DNA of 64,000 bases from Eukaryota sp. TZLM1-RC. Taxonomy: Eukaryota; Metamonada: BaSk clade. Both the position numbers and the translations under genes were made by a program. Numbering within the stretch: position 1 is the stretch's first letter; every line of letters begins with the position of its first letter. The notes beneath the pieces were generated by a model. That model ran no database searches, was not told the origin of the DNA, and saw only the letters and a program-made list of their open reading frames with translations. Positions 1-9,492 of this stretch are shown one piece after another. The stretch lies in the NCBI GenBank assembly GCA_040285825.1, contig JAUPSS010000005.1, forward strand, positions 1,178,001 to 1,242,000. Reading direction: 5' to 3'.

Positions 1-104
1 GAATTCAAACATTTTCTGTTTTTTATGGAAAACCAATTTTACATATCTACAGAAATATCTTCTTATATTTATCGTCATCACCCAAAAATAATGCTCGGAA
101 ATGA

Positions 105-215
105 ATAAAGTGTTACAATTAAAGGAATGATTTGGAGCAATTTTTGGCCCACATTTGCAAATCAAATTATGAGGCATGTTATCAGGCCAAACGAAACATC
201 GAAATTCCACTGAAG
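105..215 (-). mobile_element. LINE relic, zinc-finger region of the RLE domain (family B)
   Basis: Read on the minus strand this short stretch encodes the residues WPDN-PHNLICKCG, which match the segment just before and at the Cys-x-Cys of the LINE endonuclease zinc finger in the family B copy at 39.3-40.9 kb (WPDN-PHNLICKC). Only about 100 bp can be recognised. It lies upstream of the kinase gene and is a fossil. The rest of the first 357 bases holds nothing I recognise. Confidence 0.6.
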
Positions 216-357
216 AAGAAATTATGGTATCTTTTGACAGAAGATTATAAATTTGAGTAATTTAGCAGACAAACACAAAGAGGAACTGTTTTGGCTAAAC
301 CAAATAAGAGAACTTTAGAATTGAAATTTACCCAATCATCAAACAATCTAAACTTCT

Positions 358-3258
358 ATGAACGGCTCTGTCATCAAACTTAATAATGGCTACTACAATG
401 TTATAGAAAAGATTGGTGACGGAGCATATGCTTCTGTTTACAAAGCTTCCAAGGTCACTTCTTCATCTCAATATGCACTCAAGATCATGTCTACCGCGGA
501 TCCTGACAGACAATCTCTCTTCCAACAAGAAATTTCCATGATGAAGCATATTGGCGACCATCCAAACATTGCTTCACTACATGATTCCTACATTGAAACA
601 TCGTCTTCTTCACACAAATACTACCTTCTTCTAGATCTCTGCTCTCCTATTACTTCGTTTACATCACTCTCTACGTCACCTCTACCAGATGCAACACTAC
701 TCCATCTCGTTAAGGATCTCTCACTTTCTCTACACCACCTCCATTCCCTGTCCCCGCCAGTCATCCACAGGGATATCAAGCTCGAAAACACGTTACAACA
801 AGGAAACAGTTTTAAACTCTGTGACTTTGGCTCTGCAACTACATCAATTTTGACTCCTTCATCACGTAAACAACGACTTTTGATTGAATCAGAAGTTTCT
901 AAATTGACAACTCCTGCCTATAGATCACCTGAAATGGTAGATGTTTATAGAAACATTGATATAGGAAAACCCAGTGATATTTGGGCATTTGGGGTTCTTG
1001 TGTATGTTTTCGCTTTCGGCAAGTTTCCTTTTGGTGATGGGAGTAATAAACTGGCAATCATGAATAAGAAGTTGATGTTTCCAAAAGACTTTTCAAGACC
1101 GGAAGTTATTTATGACGTGATTAATGGTTGTCTGGAACGGAATGTCGAGAAACGGTGTTCAGCCAATGACTTGTTAAACATTTTGGGCTTGAGTGAAAAA
1201 GTCGAAGTTCTTCGATGTAGTCATAATTATCCTTTTGATTTTGAAAGTCAAGGAAAGTCTCGTGATGACGTGTCAATAGGTCAAAAAGACACAACTTTTG
1301 ATTTTGCAGTCGGTGATCATGAAGATAATCCTTTTAATTTTGAAAGTCAAGGAAAGTCTCGTGATGACGTGTCAATAGGTCAAAAAGACACAACTTTTGA
1401 TTTTGTAATCGGTGATCATGAAGATAATCCTTTTAATTTTGAAAGTCAAGGAAAGTCTCGTGACGACGTGTCAATAGGTCAAAAAGACACAACTTTTGAT
1501 TTTGCAGTCGGTAATTATGAAGATAATCCTTTTGATTTTGAAAGTCAAGAAAAGTCTCGTGATGACGTGTCAATAGGTCAAAAAGACACAACTTTTGATT
1601 TTGCAGTCGGTGATCATGAAGATAATCCTTTTAATTTTGAAAGTCAAGGAAAGTCTCGTGATGACGTGTCAATAGGTCAAAAAGACACAACTTTTGATTT
1701 TGCAGTCGGTGATCATGAAGATAATCCTTTTAATTTTGAAAGTCAAGGAAAGTCTCGTGATGACGTGTCAATAGGTCAAAAAGACACAACTGTTGATTTT
1801 GCAGTCGGTGATCATGAAGATAATCCTTTTAATTTTGAAAGTCAAGGAAAATCTCGTGACGACGTGTCAATAGGTCAAAAAGACACAACTTTTGATGACT
1901 TTTTTGGAGAATGTAATTCTGTAGAAACTGGAACCAAATCTGGTCACTTTGATAGCTTTGAGCCCTCATTTTTTGGACCTCCTACGCCCTCAAAACCATC
2001 AAAAACGTCATCATTTGATTGTTTTGATCACCCAGAACCAATCAAACCTCAAAAGAAAGTTCCATTGTTTTTCCAAAATGATTTTATTGACAAGTTACAA
2101 TCAGATTCACATGAAATTCAGCTCACAGTGAGTAGAGAACCTTCGCCAGAGTTACAATCAAAAGATCAATCAAAGCATCAATCAAGTGACGTGAGCTCAC
2201 GGTCACAGTCCATTTCCCATCAATTTACTAAACGAAAACTCTCATTATGTGGTAAAGAGGATTCAGTCGATCATCATTTATCTCATATCACGTCATCCTC
2301 ACGGTCAGTTTCCGATATTGCCGGTTCTTTATTATCTGTATTCTCAAAACAAGGAACTGTTAGATCTAGTATAATTAAAGCCACAGATTCTTCAAGTAAT
2401 TCGCCTAAATGTAAACATATCAGAAGCATTATTATAGGTTTATACGAAAACCCCATTCAAAACCCATTTCAATTTATTCTTTCTAGAATTAGTAATAATA
2501 AAGATTCCGAGGTTATTTGCCTCAAAAGCTTGTATTTGTGCATGTATCTCCTTCAGGAAGGTCCCCGGGATTCTACGAAGAAGTTGAGAGAAGTCTTTGA
2601 TACTTTTGAGACTAGCATGGCTTCAAATTGGGATGCTTTGTTGAAGTTTATCGAACAAATGCTCTCGTTTAGGCTTAAGGAGGGATGTTTCTTGGAAGGG
2701 AATCTGTCTCTAGACACTATTATTAAGACCACATGTGTTAGAAACCAGCATAAACTAAAGAGTTTGAGGTACAAACCATTAGAGAAATGGATGGAGGTGT
2801 ACCAGATTGTAAGTGAGAAACTTGGTTCTTCATTCCTTTTGGATTGTGCTGTTTATCTTAATGGGATCTTGGAATCTGTGATGACGATCTTTAATCTTGT
2901 TCAAATGGCAACGTATCCTTATCTGCACGAAAGACTTGTCTATGAGGTTAATAGCATTTTACAACTTGTTGTTTTTTGCTTATGTTCTCATGGATGTTGT
3001 CAAGAAGTCGGTTCAAATGTACGGGAATCTCTGCATTCATCTTTGTCCTTGCTCTCCACACTTGCTACTGAACCAACAACACTTGAATTGTGTGATGCAC
3101 TTGAGCAATGTTTAAGGTTCAACGCTCCCTCACAGTACAAGGAACTTGCTTCAAATTTGCAAGTAAGACCCAATCAGTCATTGGACGCAGACATTAGGGT
3201 GGCTGCAGTTCGTGATTGTGTATATCTTAGTGTTGATAAGTATAAGTGTAATAAATAA
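358..3258 (+). CDS. NAK-family Ser/Thr kinase with NPF-repeat array and ANTH-like C-terminus
   Basis: A 966-residue protein. Residues about 13-280 are a complete protein kinase domain: glycine loop GDGAYASV (20-27), catalytic Lys42, HRD at 137-139, DFG at 156-158, and TPAYRSPEM followed by SDIWAFGV, the activation-segment and subdomain IX style of the NAK family (AAK1/GAK/Ark1), which phosphorylates endocytic adaptors. Residues about 292-522 are seven near-identical 33-residue repeats. Six start with NPF, the EH-domain ligand, and are followed by FDDFF (an FxDxF AP2-ear type motif). Residues about 655-930 look like an ANTH (AP180/CALM) domain: IIKAT...PKCKHIRSII then LKSLYLCMYLLQEGPRD resemble the KAT/PKxKH lipid-binding and helix 2-3 region. 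The start is the first ATG. There is no visible intron. The role in clathrin-mediated endocytosis is inferred from the domains. Kinase confidence is high; the ANTH call is moderate. Confidence 0.9.
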   Translation: MNGSVIKLNNGYYNVIEKIGDGAYASVYKASKVTSSSQYALKIMSTADPDRQSLFQQEISMMKHIGDHPNIASLHDSYIETSSSSHKYYLLLDLCSPITSFTSLSTSPLPDATLLHLVKDLSLSLHHLHSLSPPVIHRDIKLENTLQQGNSFKLCDFGSATTSILTPSSRKQRLLIESEVSKLTTPAYRSPEMVDVYRNIDIGKPSDIWAFGVLVYVFAFGKFPFGDGSNKLAIMNKKLMFPKDFSRPEVIYDVINGCLERNVEKRCSANDLLNILGLSEKVEVLRCSHNYPFDFESQGKSRDDVSIGQKDTTFDFAVGDHEDNPFNFESQGKSRDDVSIGQKDTTFDFVIGDHEDNPFNFESQGKSRDDVSIGQKDTTFDFAVGNYEDNPFDFESQEKSRDDVSIGQKDTTFDFAVGDHEDNPFNFESQGKSRDDVSIGQKDTTFDFAVGDHEDNPFNFESQGKSRDDVSIGQKDTTVDFAVGDHEDNPFNFESQGKSRDDVSIGQKDTTFDDFFGECNSVETGTKSGHFDSFEPSFFGPPTPSKPSKTSSFDCFDHPEPIKPQKKVPLFFQNDFIDKLQSDSHEIQLTVSREPSPELQSKDQSKHQSSDVSSRSQSISHQFTKRKLSLCGKEDSVDHHLSHITSSSRSVSDIAGSLLSVFSKQGTVRSSIIKATDSSSNSPKCKHIRSIIIGLYENPIQNPFQFILSRISNNKDSEVICLKSLYLCMYLLQEGPRDSTKKLREVFDTFETSMASNWDALLKFIEQMLSFRLKEGCFLEGNLSLDTIIKTTCVRNQHKLKSLRYKPLEKWMEVYQIVSEKLGSSFLLDCAVYLNGILESVMTIFNLVQMATYPYLHERLVYEVNSILQLVVFCLCSHGCCQEVGSNVRESLHSSLSLLSTLATEPTTLELCDALEQCLRFNAPSQYKELASNLQVRPNQSLDADIRVAAVRDCVYLSVDKYKCNK
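1231..1923 (+). repeat. 99-bp in-frame tandem repeat (7 copies) encoding NPF motifs
   Basis: The CCTTTT (Pro-Phe) landmark recurs at 1231, 1330, 1429, 1528, 1627, 1726 and 1825, exactly 99 bp apart, with no indels and only scattered substitutions. The last copy is shortened and runs into FDDFF. Near-identity at the DNA level implies recent expansion, so copy number is likely polymorphic. Confidence 0.95.
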
Positions 3259-3341
3259 CGTAATTCATATTGTATTGATAGCACAGCTGAAAGGGGAATT
3301 TAGATACAAAATAATACAAGAGAGAGGTTATAACTACAATG

Positions 3342-3654
3342 CTACTGGGCTTCTACGTTCATCTGTTGAAGTGACTGACGAAGCTCGTCATTTTGGCGCT
3401 TCAAGTCTTCATTTTCAGTACGAAGGGCATCAACATCAGATGAATCCGAAGGACCTGACGACGCCTCCAAATACTGACGGAGATACTCTAGGCCGTTGAC
3501 GGGACGGTCAGTTTCTTCATAAAGCGCAACTAACGCCTTGGTCAGAGTGTCTATGATACCACACTTCTCGAGGTACTTGCGGAACTCTTCTTTTTTAGCG
3601 TCGGGGGTCTAAGATGGGCAAGAAGAGAACCTAACATACTGCAAAGGAAGACAT
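3342..3654 (-). CDS. MYCBP: MYCBP (AMY-1)-like protein, two exons
   Basis: This gene is seen only after splicing. Exon 1 (3654-3640) encodes MSSFA. A 31-nt intron (3639-3609, GTATGT...TTAG) is removed, and exon 2 (3608-3342) continues in phase 0 to a TAG stop, giving 93 residues. The core KKEEFRKYLEK-G-DTLTK-LVALYEE is very close to the C-Myc binding protein signature, and a charged coiled coil follows (ALRTENEDLKRQNDELRQSL). Human MYCBP is about 100 residues long. MYCBP proteins bind Myc and A-kinase anchoring proteins and are found at cilia and flagella. The gene converges with the kinase (83 bp apart) and diverges from coatomer zeta, with only 53 bp between start codons. An in-frame stop just upstream of exon 2 forces the spliced model. 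Confidence 0.9.
3609..3639 (-). other. 31-nt spliceosomal intron of MYCBP
   Basis: Donor GTATGT follows codon GCA, and acceptor CTTAG precedes ACC. Removing 31 nt joins an ATG exon in frame to the conserved MYCBP core. Without removal the reading frame has a TAG directly before the core. Confidence 0.85.
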
Positions 3655-3707
3655 TAAGTTTGTGCAAGTTGACTTGGTGAAAATATACTTCAGATAAATC
3701 TCTCAAA

Positions 3708-4211
3708 ATGGATGCTCTTCGTGTCTCTGGAATCTTTGTTGCTGATGGCTCTGACGTCTTACATTGTCGCTACTTCGGAAACCTACTTCAATTAGGTGCT
3801 TCTACACATCGTGATCTTGAAAATAAAATATGCTCTCAGGTGGACGAAAGTGTTGCCATAATCGATGATTACATTGTCTGTAGACAGAAAGAGGGCGATC
3901 TCATAGCATTCATCATTGGGGATCTTAACTGTTGTGAGGTCATTTTACGTAACGCACTTGCTACTCTTTTTGATGCATTTGACGGTTCTCCATTACAGTC
4001 CTTCACAAGAGACGTGTTTGAGCAACACCTCTCATATTTCATTATTGCAGTAGATGAACTTTTTGATGATGGTTATGTCTTTGAAACATCTGCTGCTTCT
4101 TTAAAGAAGAAGATACAAGTCAAATCTGATTTACTACCATTGATTGACATGTCTATAGGAGATGTGTTTTCCAAAGCAAAAACATCATTTCTTCGCTCCT
4201 TGCTCCAGTGA
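3708..4211 (+). CDS. COPZ: Coatomer subunit zeta (COPI)
   Basis: A 167-residue protein of the AP-small-chain/longin fold, close in length to zeta-COP (about 177). Recognisable blocks are the N-terminal beta-strands (SGIFVADGSDVLHCRYFG), the central YIVCRQKEGDLIAFIIG, the helix NALATLFDAF, and LSYFIIAVDELFDDGYVFET, the conserved AVDE-xDxGxxxET segment typical of zeta-COP; C-terminal SKAKTSFLRSLLQ corresponds to the usual A-E-x-WSLLR ending. It is part of the COPI F-subcomplex (beta, gamma, delta, zeta), which coats retrograde Golgi-to-ER vesicles. It ends in TGA, showing that TGA is a stop here. It shares a 53-bp divergent interval with MYCBP, presumably a bidirectional promoter. Confidence 0.9.
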   Translation: MDALRVSGIFVADGSDVLHCRYFGNLLQLGASTHRDLENKICSQVDESVAIIDDYIVCRQKEGDLIAFIIGDLNCCEVILRNALATLFDAFDGSPLQSFTRDVFEQHLSYFIIAVDELFDDGYVFETSAASLKKKIQVKSDLLPLIDMSIGDVFSKAKTSFLRSLLQ

Positions 4212-4658
4212 TTTGTGTAGATTTCCAATAATAAACTTGGTATTTTACAGTCTGTTCTGTTTTTAATCATGGTTTAGTCTTATTTTGGGAATTTGGTAAT
4301 ATTCTTTGCCCAAATAAAAAACTGAAATTTAATGAAATTATGCAAAGTACTACACTGGGAAATGAAACAGCAAATGGGTTATCTAGAATATAATGAATAT
4401 AATTACATGTATTACAAGTATTTAAAAGTTTTTCATGCTAATTCTTCACAGATGGTTTTCAGTGTGCATTTCTGAATAAGCTGTTTTCAATAAGTTGCAG
4501 CCATTCCAGATTCAATGTTATATAATTAACATATAATTTTGTTGGTAGTCAAAATTAGTTTATAAGAAGACGTCAATTTATAACATTGCACCACAACAGA
4601 AAGTGCATATACCAAAGAATTAATTTTAAAAACGATTCAATTTAAAAGGATTCAATCG
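4212..4658. other. Intergenic AT-rich spacer
   Basis: 447 bp between coatomer zeta and the CDP-diacylglycerol synthase. It contains AT-rich sequence and no coding or repeat similarity that I can see; it probably holds the zeta 3' end and the promoter of the next gene. Confidence 0.5.
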
Positions 4659-5892
4659 ATGACTTCTGCAGCATCAACAACCACAAGTCCTGAACTTCTT
4701 AGAAGTAGTTCCTCCAAATGGACCAATTGGTTTATCCGTACTAAATCTGCAGCCGTTCTTGTCGCAATAGTTGGTGGTTGTGTTGCTGCAGGACACTTTG
4801 GGGTAATGCTTCTCAATACCATCATTCAGGGTACATCTCTTCCTACACATTCTCAACCCAGCCCTACTCTTTCATGAACTTATCTCTCTCCGTCAACACG
4901 ATCGCCAATCTGATCGATCTAGTCATCGATCAGACGAAGAAGACCATGAAACTGCTGAGATCGTCAATCTCCAACCCTGGTACCAATGGGCTTGGTTCGC
5001 ATTAGCCCATTATCTCGTGACTGGTCTTGTCCTGTTCTCCCGCTTTTCCCTTGATGAATCCATGGGTACGATCTTCACCTTCCTAATGCGCTACCACATG
5101 CTGATCTCCTTCCTCGCTGCATGCTTCCTCTTCGTGTACTTCATCGCTACCCTCACACCACCATACTGGCCTAAGATCAAGTCTTTGTTCTGGACTTTGA
5201 TTGTTATTCTCCTCATTTATGGAACCACTGGACCGATCCTTTCACCATTAATGGACGGTCTTTTCTGGTACATCTTCCCAACCATCCTCATTGCCATCAA
5301 CGATACCGCAGCATATATTTCAGGATTTTTCTTTGGAAAACACCAACTATGTCAGATTTCACCAAAGAAAACGATAGAGGGTGCTCTTGGTGCTTTCATT
5401 GTTACCATTATTGTTTCCTACTTCCTCGCCGGCTGGATGAGTAATTTTCCCTTTGTTGTGTGTCCCAAATCAGAGCTCTCACTAACCCCACTAGTGGAGT
5501 GTTCCCCTGATCCTGTTTTCTTGCTGAAAAAATACACAATACCATATTTAAATTACGAATTTGTCACCAAACCTATTCAATTACATGGTCTATTTTATGG
5601 CCTTTTCGCATCATCTATCGCTCCTTTTGGCGGACTTTTTGCTTCTGCTATCAAAAGAGCACTCAAAATTAAAGATTTTTCCGCCCTTATCCCAGGTCAT
5701 GGAGGTGTTGCTGATAGAGTTGATTGCCAGGTGTTTATGTTGTTGTTTTCTACAGTTTGGTATTCAACCTTTATCAAACCTTATAATGTTTCTTACATTT
5801 CTTATTACTCACAGTATTTACCAATGAAGGAACAGGTGGCTTTGTTTGAGATTTTACAGCGTAGGCTTAGAGCTGGTGGTTATCCAGTTTAA
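4659..5892 (+). CDS. CDP-diacylglycerol synthase (phosphatidate cytidylyltransferase), two exons
   Basis: Exon 1 is 4659-4830 and exon 2 is 4862-5892, separated by a 31-nt intron, giving 400 residues. It converts CTP plus phosphatidic acid to CDP-diacylglycerol for phosphatidylinositol and related lipids, in the ER membrane. Evidence: the N-terminal KWTNWFIRT resembles the KWxNWWxR start of eukaryotic CDS enzymes; splicing restores LLFHELISL, matching the FHEII-type segment; there are several hydrophobic helices; and the family signature S-x-x-K-R...K-D-F...P-G-H-G-G-V-A-D-R-V-D is complete near residues 319-345, including the metal-binding acidic pair. Without splicing, a TGA ends exon 1 after 72 codons and a second frame begins. 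It is eukaryotic-type rather than bacterial CdsA by its N-terminus and length. Confidence 0.92.
4831..4861 (+). other. 31-nt spliceosomal intron of the CDP-diacylglycerol synthase gene
   Basis: Donor GTACAT after ...ATTCAGG and acceptor ACCCAG before CCCTAC (phase 1). Removal fuses two frames into a continuous family-typical sequence (LLFHEL). The length is identical to the MYCBP intron. Confidence 0.88.
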
Positions 5893-6029
5893 TTATGAAT
5901 AATAATGTGTAAAAGATATTACTTTGAAAAATAAAAAATAAAATTCAGTTTGAATTAGAGTCAAAAGATCATAATATATACCACATATAGGGAACAATTA
6001 TCCAAATTATGCAAACAAAAATGATCCAA

Positions 6030-6345
6030 CAGCATGCAAAAAAATTTGTATCTTTGGTTCACTTGCTCCGACTGTCTCAAGTTTTGTGGTAATTTTGAAC
6101 AATTTGTTAAATACAACCATTGAAACCTCTTCAAAGAATATTTTGCCAAAACCAAATATTTGCCAAATATTTTGCCAAAACAGTATGGGGTTTTCTATTT
6201 TTAAGTGAATGATGAAGTTGGTCTCTGATGCACAACTTTCTCTTGGGTCTTACTATCAAAGAGTTGCATCTAGTTGTTATGTATTGGTAAAAATAGATCA
6301 TCTTGATGTTGATTTATCGTTTGTTTAATAAATATATTGAATAAA
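6030..6345 (+). mobile_element. Decayed 3' end of a family B LINE
   Basis: Segments such as GCATGCAAAA...TTTGTATC, TTGGTTCACTTGC, GGGTTTTCTATTTTTAAG and GAGTTGCATCTAG follow the same order as in the family B copies at 12.8-13.4 kb and 39.4-39.7 kb, and DGTTGATTTAT plus a TTTGTTTAATAAA end corresponds to the element terminus. It has many substitutions and indels and no open frame. Confidence 0.65.
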
Positions 6346-6817
6346 TTATGGAATTTTAAAGTAAAAATTTCTGAATCATGACATTGAAGTAAAAGGCAAG
6401 TCAAGTCTTAGGACAAAATTTGCTGCTTTTGTACTATTTAGTTAAATAGTGCTTCAGTTTAAAATGCACAATAGGAAGAAATCTGTTTGAAACACATAAG
6501 TCGTTCATTTATACTGTTAACAATTAATTCAAATAAAAAATTCTGTAATTATAGATGACTGAAGTGTGTGTAGGACATCCCTTTGTCAAGATTGTTTGCC
6601 ACAACTTCAAATGCTGCTCTACAAACAAATAATGATTTTGCAACACTGATTCCCCATAGATCAATAACAAAGAACCGAAAGGCGTGAGTAGCAATGTCAG
6701 CTACTTCCTACAACCTTTAAAATTGCAAATAAGTTGGCCTAAAAAAGTTAAGATAGGTTGTATAAAAAGACTCATTTACAACAAAAAACAGTTTTGGAAC
6801 ATTTGGTTGAATTGGTT

Positions 6818-6906
6818 TAATGATCAAGATTTTGTAGAGGAAATCTTGGTTCCATGAATTTTGTCGCATTAGTTATGAGTTAATTTTATTAAGTGTGCAA
6901 GATTAA
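6818..6906 (+). mobile_element. 3' tail fragment of a family A LINE
   Basis: The order AAGATTTTGTAGAGGAAAT...CTTGGTT...GTCGCATTAGTTATGAG...AAGTGTGCAAGATT matches the reverse complement of the family A 3' end at 13.89-13.99 kb. Only about 90 bp survive. Confidence 0.65.
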
Positions 6907-7787
6907 AAAAATAGTTTAATGAAAGTTATAAATTGGAAAACAAAAATTAGCAAAAAAGTGTACTTAACTGGAAAAAATCTACCACCATCAATCAAATAAT
7001 AAATCAAGAACATAAATGAATATAGACTTTGAGATTTCGGCAAATGCTGACAACATCAAGCTCACTTCAACATATACAATAATTCGAATTATGTTGATCT
7101 TCTTGCACTTTGATGACGTGATATGATGTGATACTTTCCTAAACTGGCAGGTCACGTTTAGCTAAGGCTGACAGAATGCTGTTATCAAAAATGTTTGACT
7201 TTTTTTGGATTGACGTTTTAATAATACTATAAATTTGAATTATGTATGTAGATAATACACATTGTTAACTTCTAATAGTGGGTTATCAATTTCAGGAGAA
7301 CAAGCAAATGCCGTAGGATGCAAGAAACAATGGCGAGAAAACAGTCAGATTAATAATTCTTAGACGAATGCTTGGTTCAATGAATTTTTCCGATAAATGT
7401 TCATAGCATTGTGATAATTTTTGTAGTTTACTAACATACGTTTGTTACTCTGACAGCTTGGAAGAACCTCACGTAGATGAAACCTCATGTACATGGTGGA
7501 AAATATCGAAAAATATACTGTGAGAAACTTCTGATTCATTTCGAGGAATAGGAATCAAATGCAGTATATGCGAAGTTTAGTAAAATATAAATGATAGAAC
7601 CACATCTCTTGGAAGAAATTTTGGATAGCTAGCATAACCTTAACGAGGCAGAAAACAGAATTTTGGTTGAACCATAATAACCACTTTTAATATCTTGTTG
7701 AACAATTGTTGTAGTTGTACTATCATTACACTATCTATTTGTTTCAGCTCGAGATATTTGTCAGATTTGAATGTTTTACTTACATAG
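6907..7787. other. Non-coding AT-rich stretch
   Basis: I see no open frame, RNA gene or clear repeat here. The whole 5.9-8.0 kb interval looks like decayed transposon landing ground between the CDP-diacylglycerol synthase gene and the LINE fragments. Confidence 0.4.
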
Positions 7788-8033
7788 TTTATCAAAGACA
7801 AACGTCACTATGAGTGTGATCCGATGTTTTACTGAATTCAGTATGTTCAAAAACAATTTTGAAAACTATCCAATTGTTTGCTTTATAGAATTACCACAAA
7901 AATTTTGTATAATAACCTGTTGTACAATAACAGTTTCTCAAAGAATAAAATTATTACAAAATTCAACTCTAATCAATGGTCTGTTACAAATGGAAATGTG
8001 GTCTTAATTAAATTTTTTAAGTTAGAACTATGA
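7788..8033 (+). repeat. About 245-bp dispersed repeat, copy 1
   Basis: It shares a long collinear match with 17213-17465: TTTATCAAAGACAA at the start, then TACTGAATTCA, CTATCCAATTG-TTGCTTTATAG, TTTTGTATAATAACCTGTTG, GGTCTGTTACAAATGGAAAT and GTGGTCTTAATTAAATTTTT at the end, with small indels. Neither copy codes for protein in a conserved frame. Its identity is unknown; it may be a non-autonomous element. Confidence 0.7.
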
Positions 8034-8675
8034 TTCATTATTATTTTCTAAAAACGAACCCAAATAACGAATGTCACCAATTGAATATTATTTGGCTTGA
8101 ATTTCAATACCATCAACTATTGTGGAAACTGGAAAATTCGAAAACGAAACACATTTGAATAAATTAAGTCGGAGACCAATTCTGGTAAATAATTCTTTAA
8201 ATCAAACAGTTGCTTGTTTCACAATATTTAAATCACCAATAAGCACAACATCATCCATATATGCAATCATTTTTAGTGAAGGAAACATCTCTTGAATTTG
8301 CAGTAGAATAGGATGAATGGCCAAACAAAACAAAAGAGGTCCTAACGGATCTCCTTGCTTTACGCCACTTGATGAACTCAAAATGTTGTTACCAAAATGT
8401 AAATTAGAATATGTGCAATATGTTGATTGAAAATACGGTATTAATTCCGGCATATATTGCAATAAAACACCATGGATACTGCGAAGACTGAGTGAATTGA
8501 ATGAATTGCTAAAAACCAATGACATACAAACATCGGATTCATTTTTTTCTGAAATAATGCATCTGAAGCAAATATCGCTGATAAACTTCATCAGTGGTAT
8601 TAATTCCATATTGAAAGCGTAATAAATTCTTTTTTGCTTTTTCATTGAACCTGCTTTAGCAACACGCAGAAAAAT
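8034..8675 (-). mobile_element. LINE reverse-transcriptase fragment (family A copy 2)
   Basis: This is nearly the same sequence as 15360-16000 in the larger family A element. An open stretch at 8645-8202 encodes SSGVKQGDPLGPLLFCLAIHP and YMDDVV, the RT fingers/palm motifs. Relative to the better copy, the region before motif A is frameshifted and the conserved DFSNAFNSL reads FSNSFNSL with the catalytic Asp changed (LVFSNSFNS), so this copy is dead. It is truncated at both ends. Confidence 0.85.
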
Positions 8676-8739
8676 AGAAAAAATGAAAAAACAACTTCAT
8701 TTTGAAATTTCTTGAATTACTATAGGGAGACATCATTGC

Positions 8740-9190
8740 CCTAATTCAGGAGCTAATGTTGACACTTTTTTCCGTCAGTTAGCCTATTTGTGGTTTCAAC
8801 ATTTTCGGCAAAATGATATTGTCTAGGAAATTCAAAAACAAAATTTTTCCCACCACCAATCAATGATTTTGTCAATTGCGTTGAAGAATTAATACCAACA
8901 CCGCCAAGTTGAACATCATAAAAAATTTGATTCTTCAAAATTGTTGGATCAACAGACATTAAAAAAGCCAAAAATTCTCTACGTATTTTTTTTGAATTGT
9001 CTACAAAAATTGGAAGTTAATGATGGAGGTAACGATCGAACTAAATGGGTATTTTTTAGCATAATATGTTTTCAAAAGAACAAATTTAAGATGCTACTCC
9101 AATTCAAGGGTCTTAATGAATTCAAGATCTTCCTTAATTGAATTCAAATAGTTTTTAAGGCTACCAAACGTCATTTCAGTAAAACCTATT
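8740..9190 (-). mobile_element. LINE fragment covering the RT thumb and linker, different family
   Basis: Reading leftward from 9185 the translated pieces NYLNSIKEDLEFIKTLELE, HLKFVLLKTYY, then LMSVDPTILKNQ, LGGVGI and GGGKNFVFEFP follow the order of the post-RT region in the other LINEs (for example GNELESIENLDIEKHLKY and GGG-NFIYEF at 60.6-60.9 kb). It is broken by stops and frameshifts. It lies on the wrong side of the neighbouring RT fragment to be part of the same copy. Confidence 0.65.
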
Positions 9191-9492
9191 AAAAGCCAAG
9201 TAATCAGAAATTAGTTGAGGTATAATCAATTAATGGTACCTTCGGGGAATTGATTCTTAATTTAAAATTATTTTTAGAAATATAAAAAATATTTTTCAAC
9301 ATAGTGGCAGTCTCAGAATTTGAAACAGTTTTACTGCCGTCTTCACATTTTTTATATTATTTTATGACCAAGTTGTTTATCACACGACAAACAACGATGA
9401 GCATTGTTCGAGTTTTTTTGGTTTTTCCGGCAAATTGGTCGTTGTTTGAATTCATTTTTTTAGAAAAATGTCGAGCATAACTGGGGGGGGGG
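9191..9492. other. Non-coding spacer with a 10-bp inverted repeat
   Basis: CAAACAACGA (9388-9397) and TCGTTGTTTG (9439-9448) could pair around a 41-nt loop. A run of ten G follows at about 9483-9492. No coding signal. Confidence 0.4.

Noticed and set aside
3212-3499. A 95-codon plus-strand frame downstream of the kinase
   Set aside because: It is antisense to the well-supported MYCBP gene and has no recognisable features.
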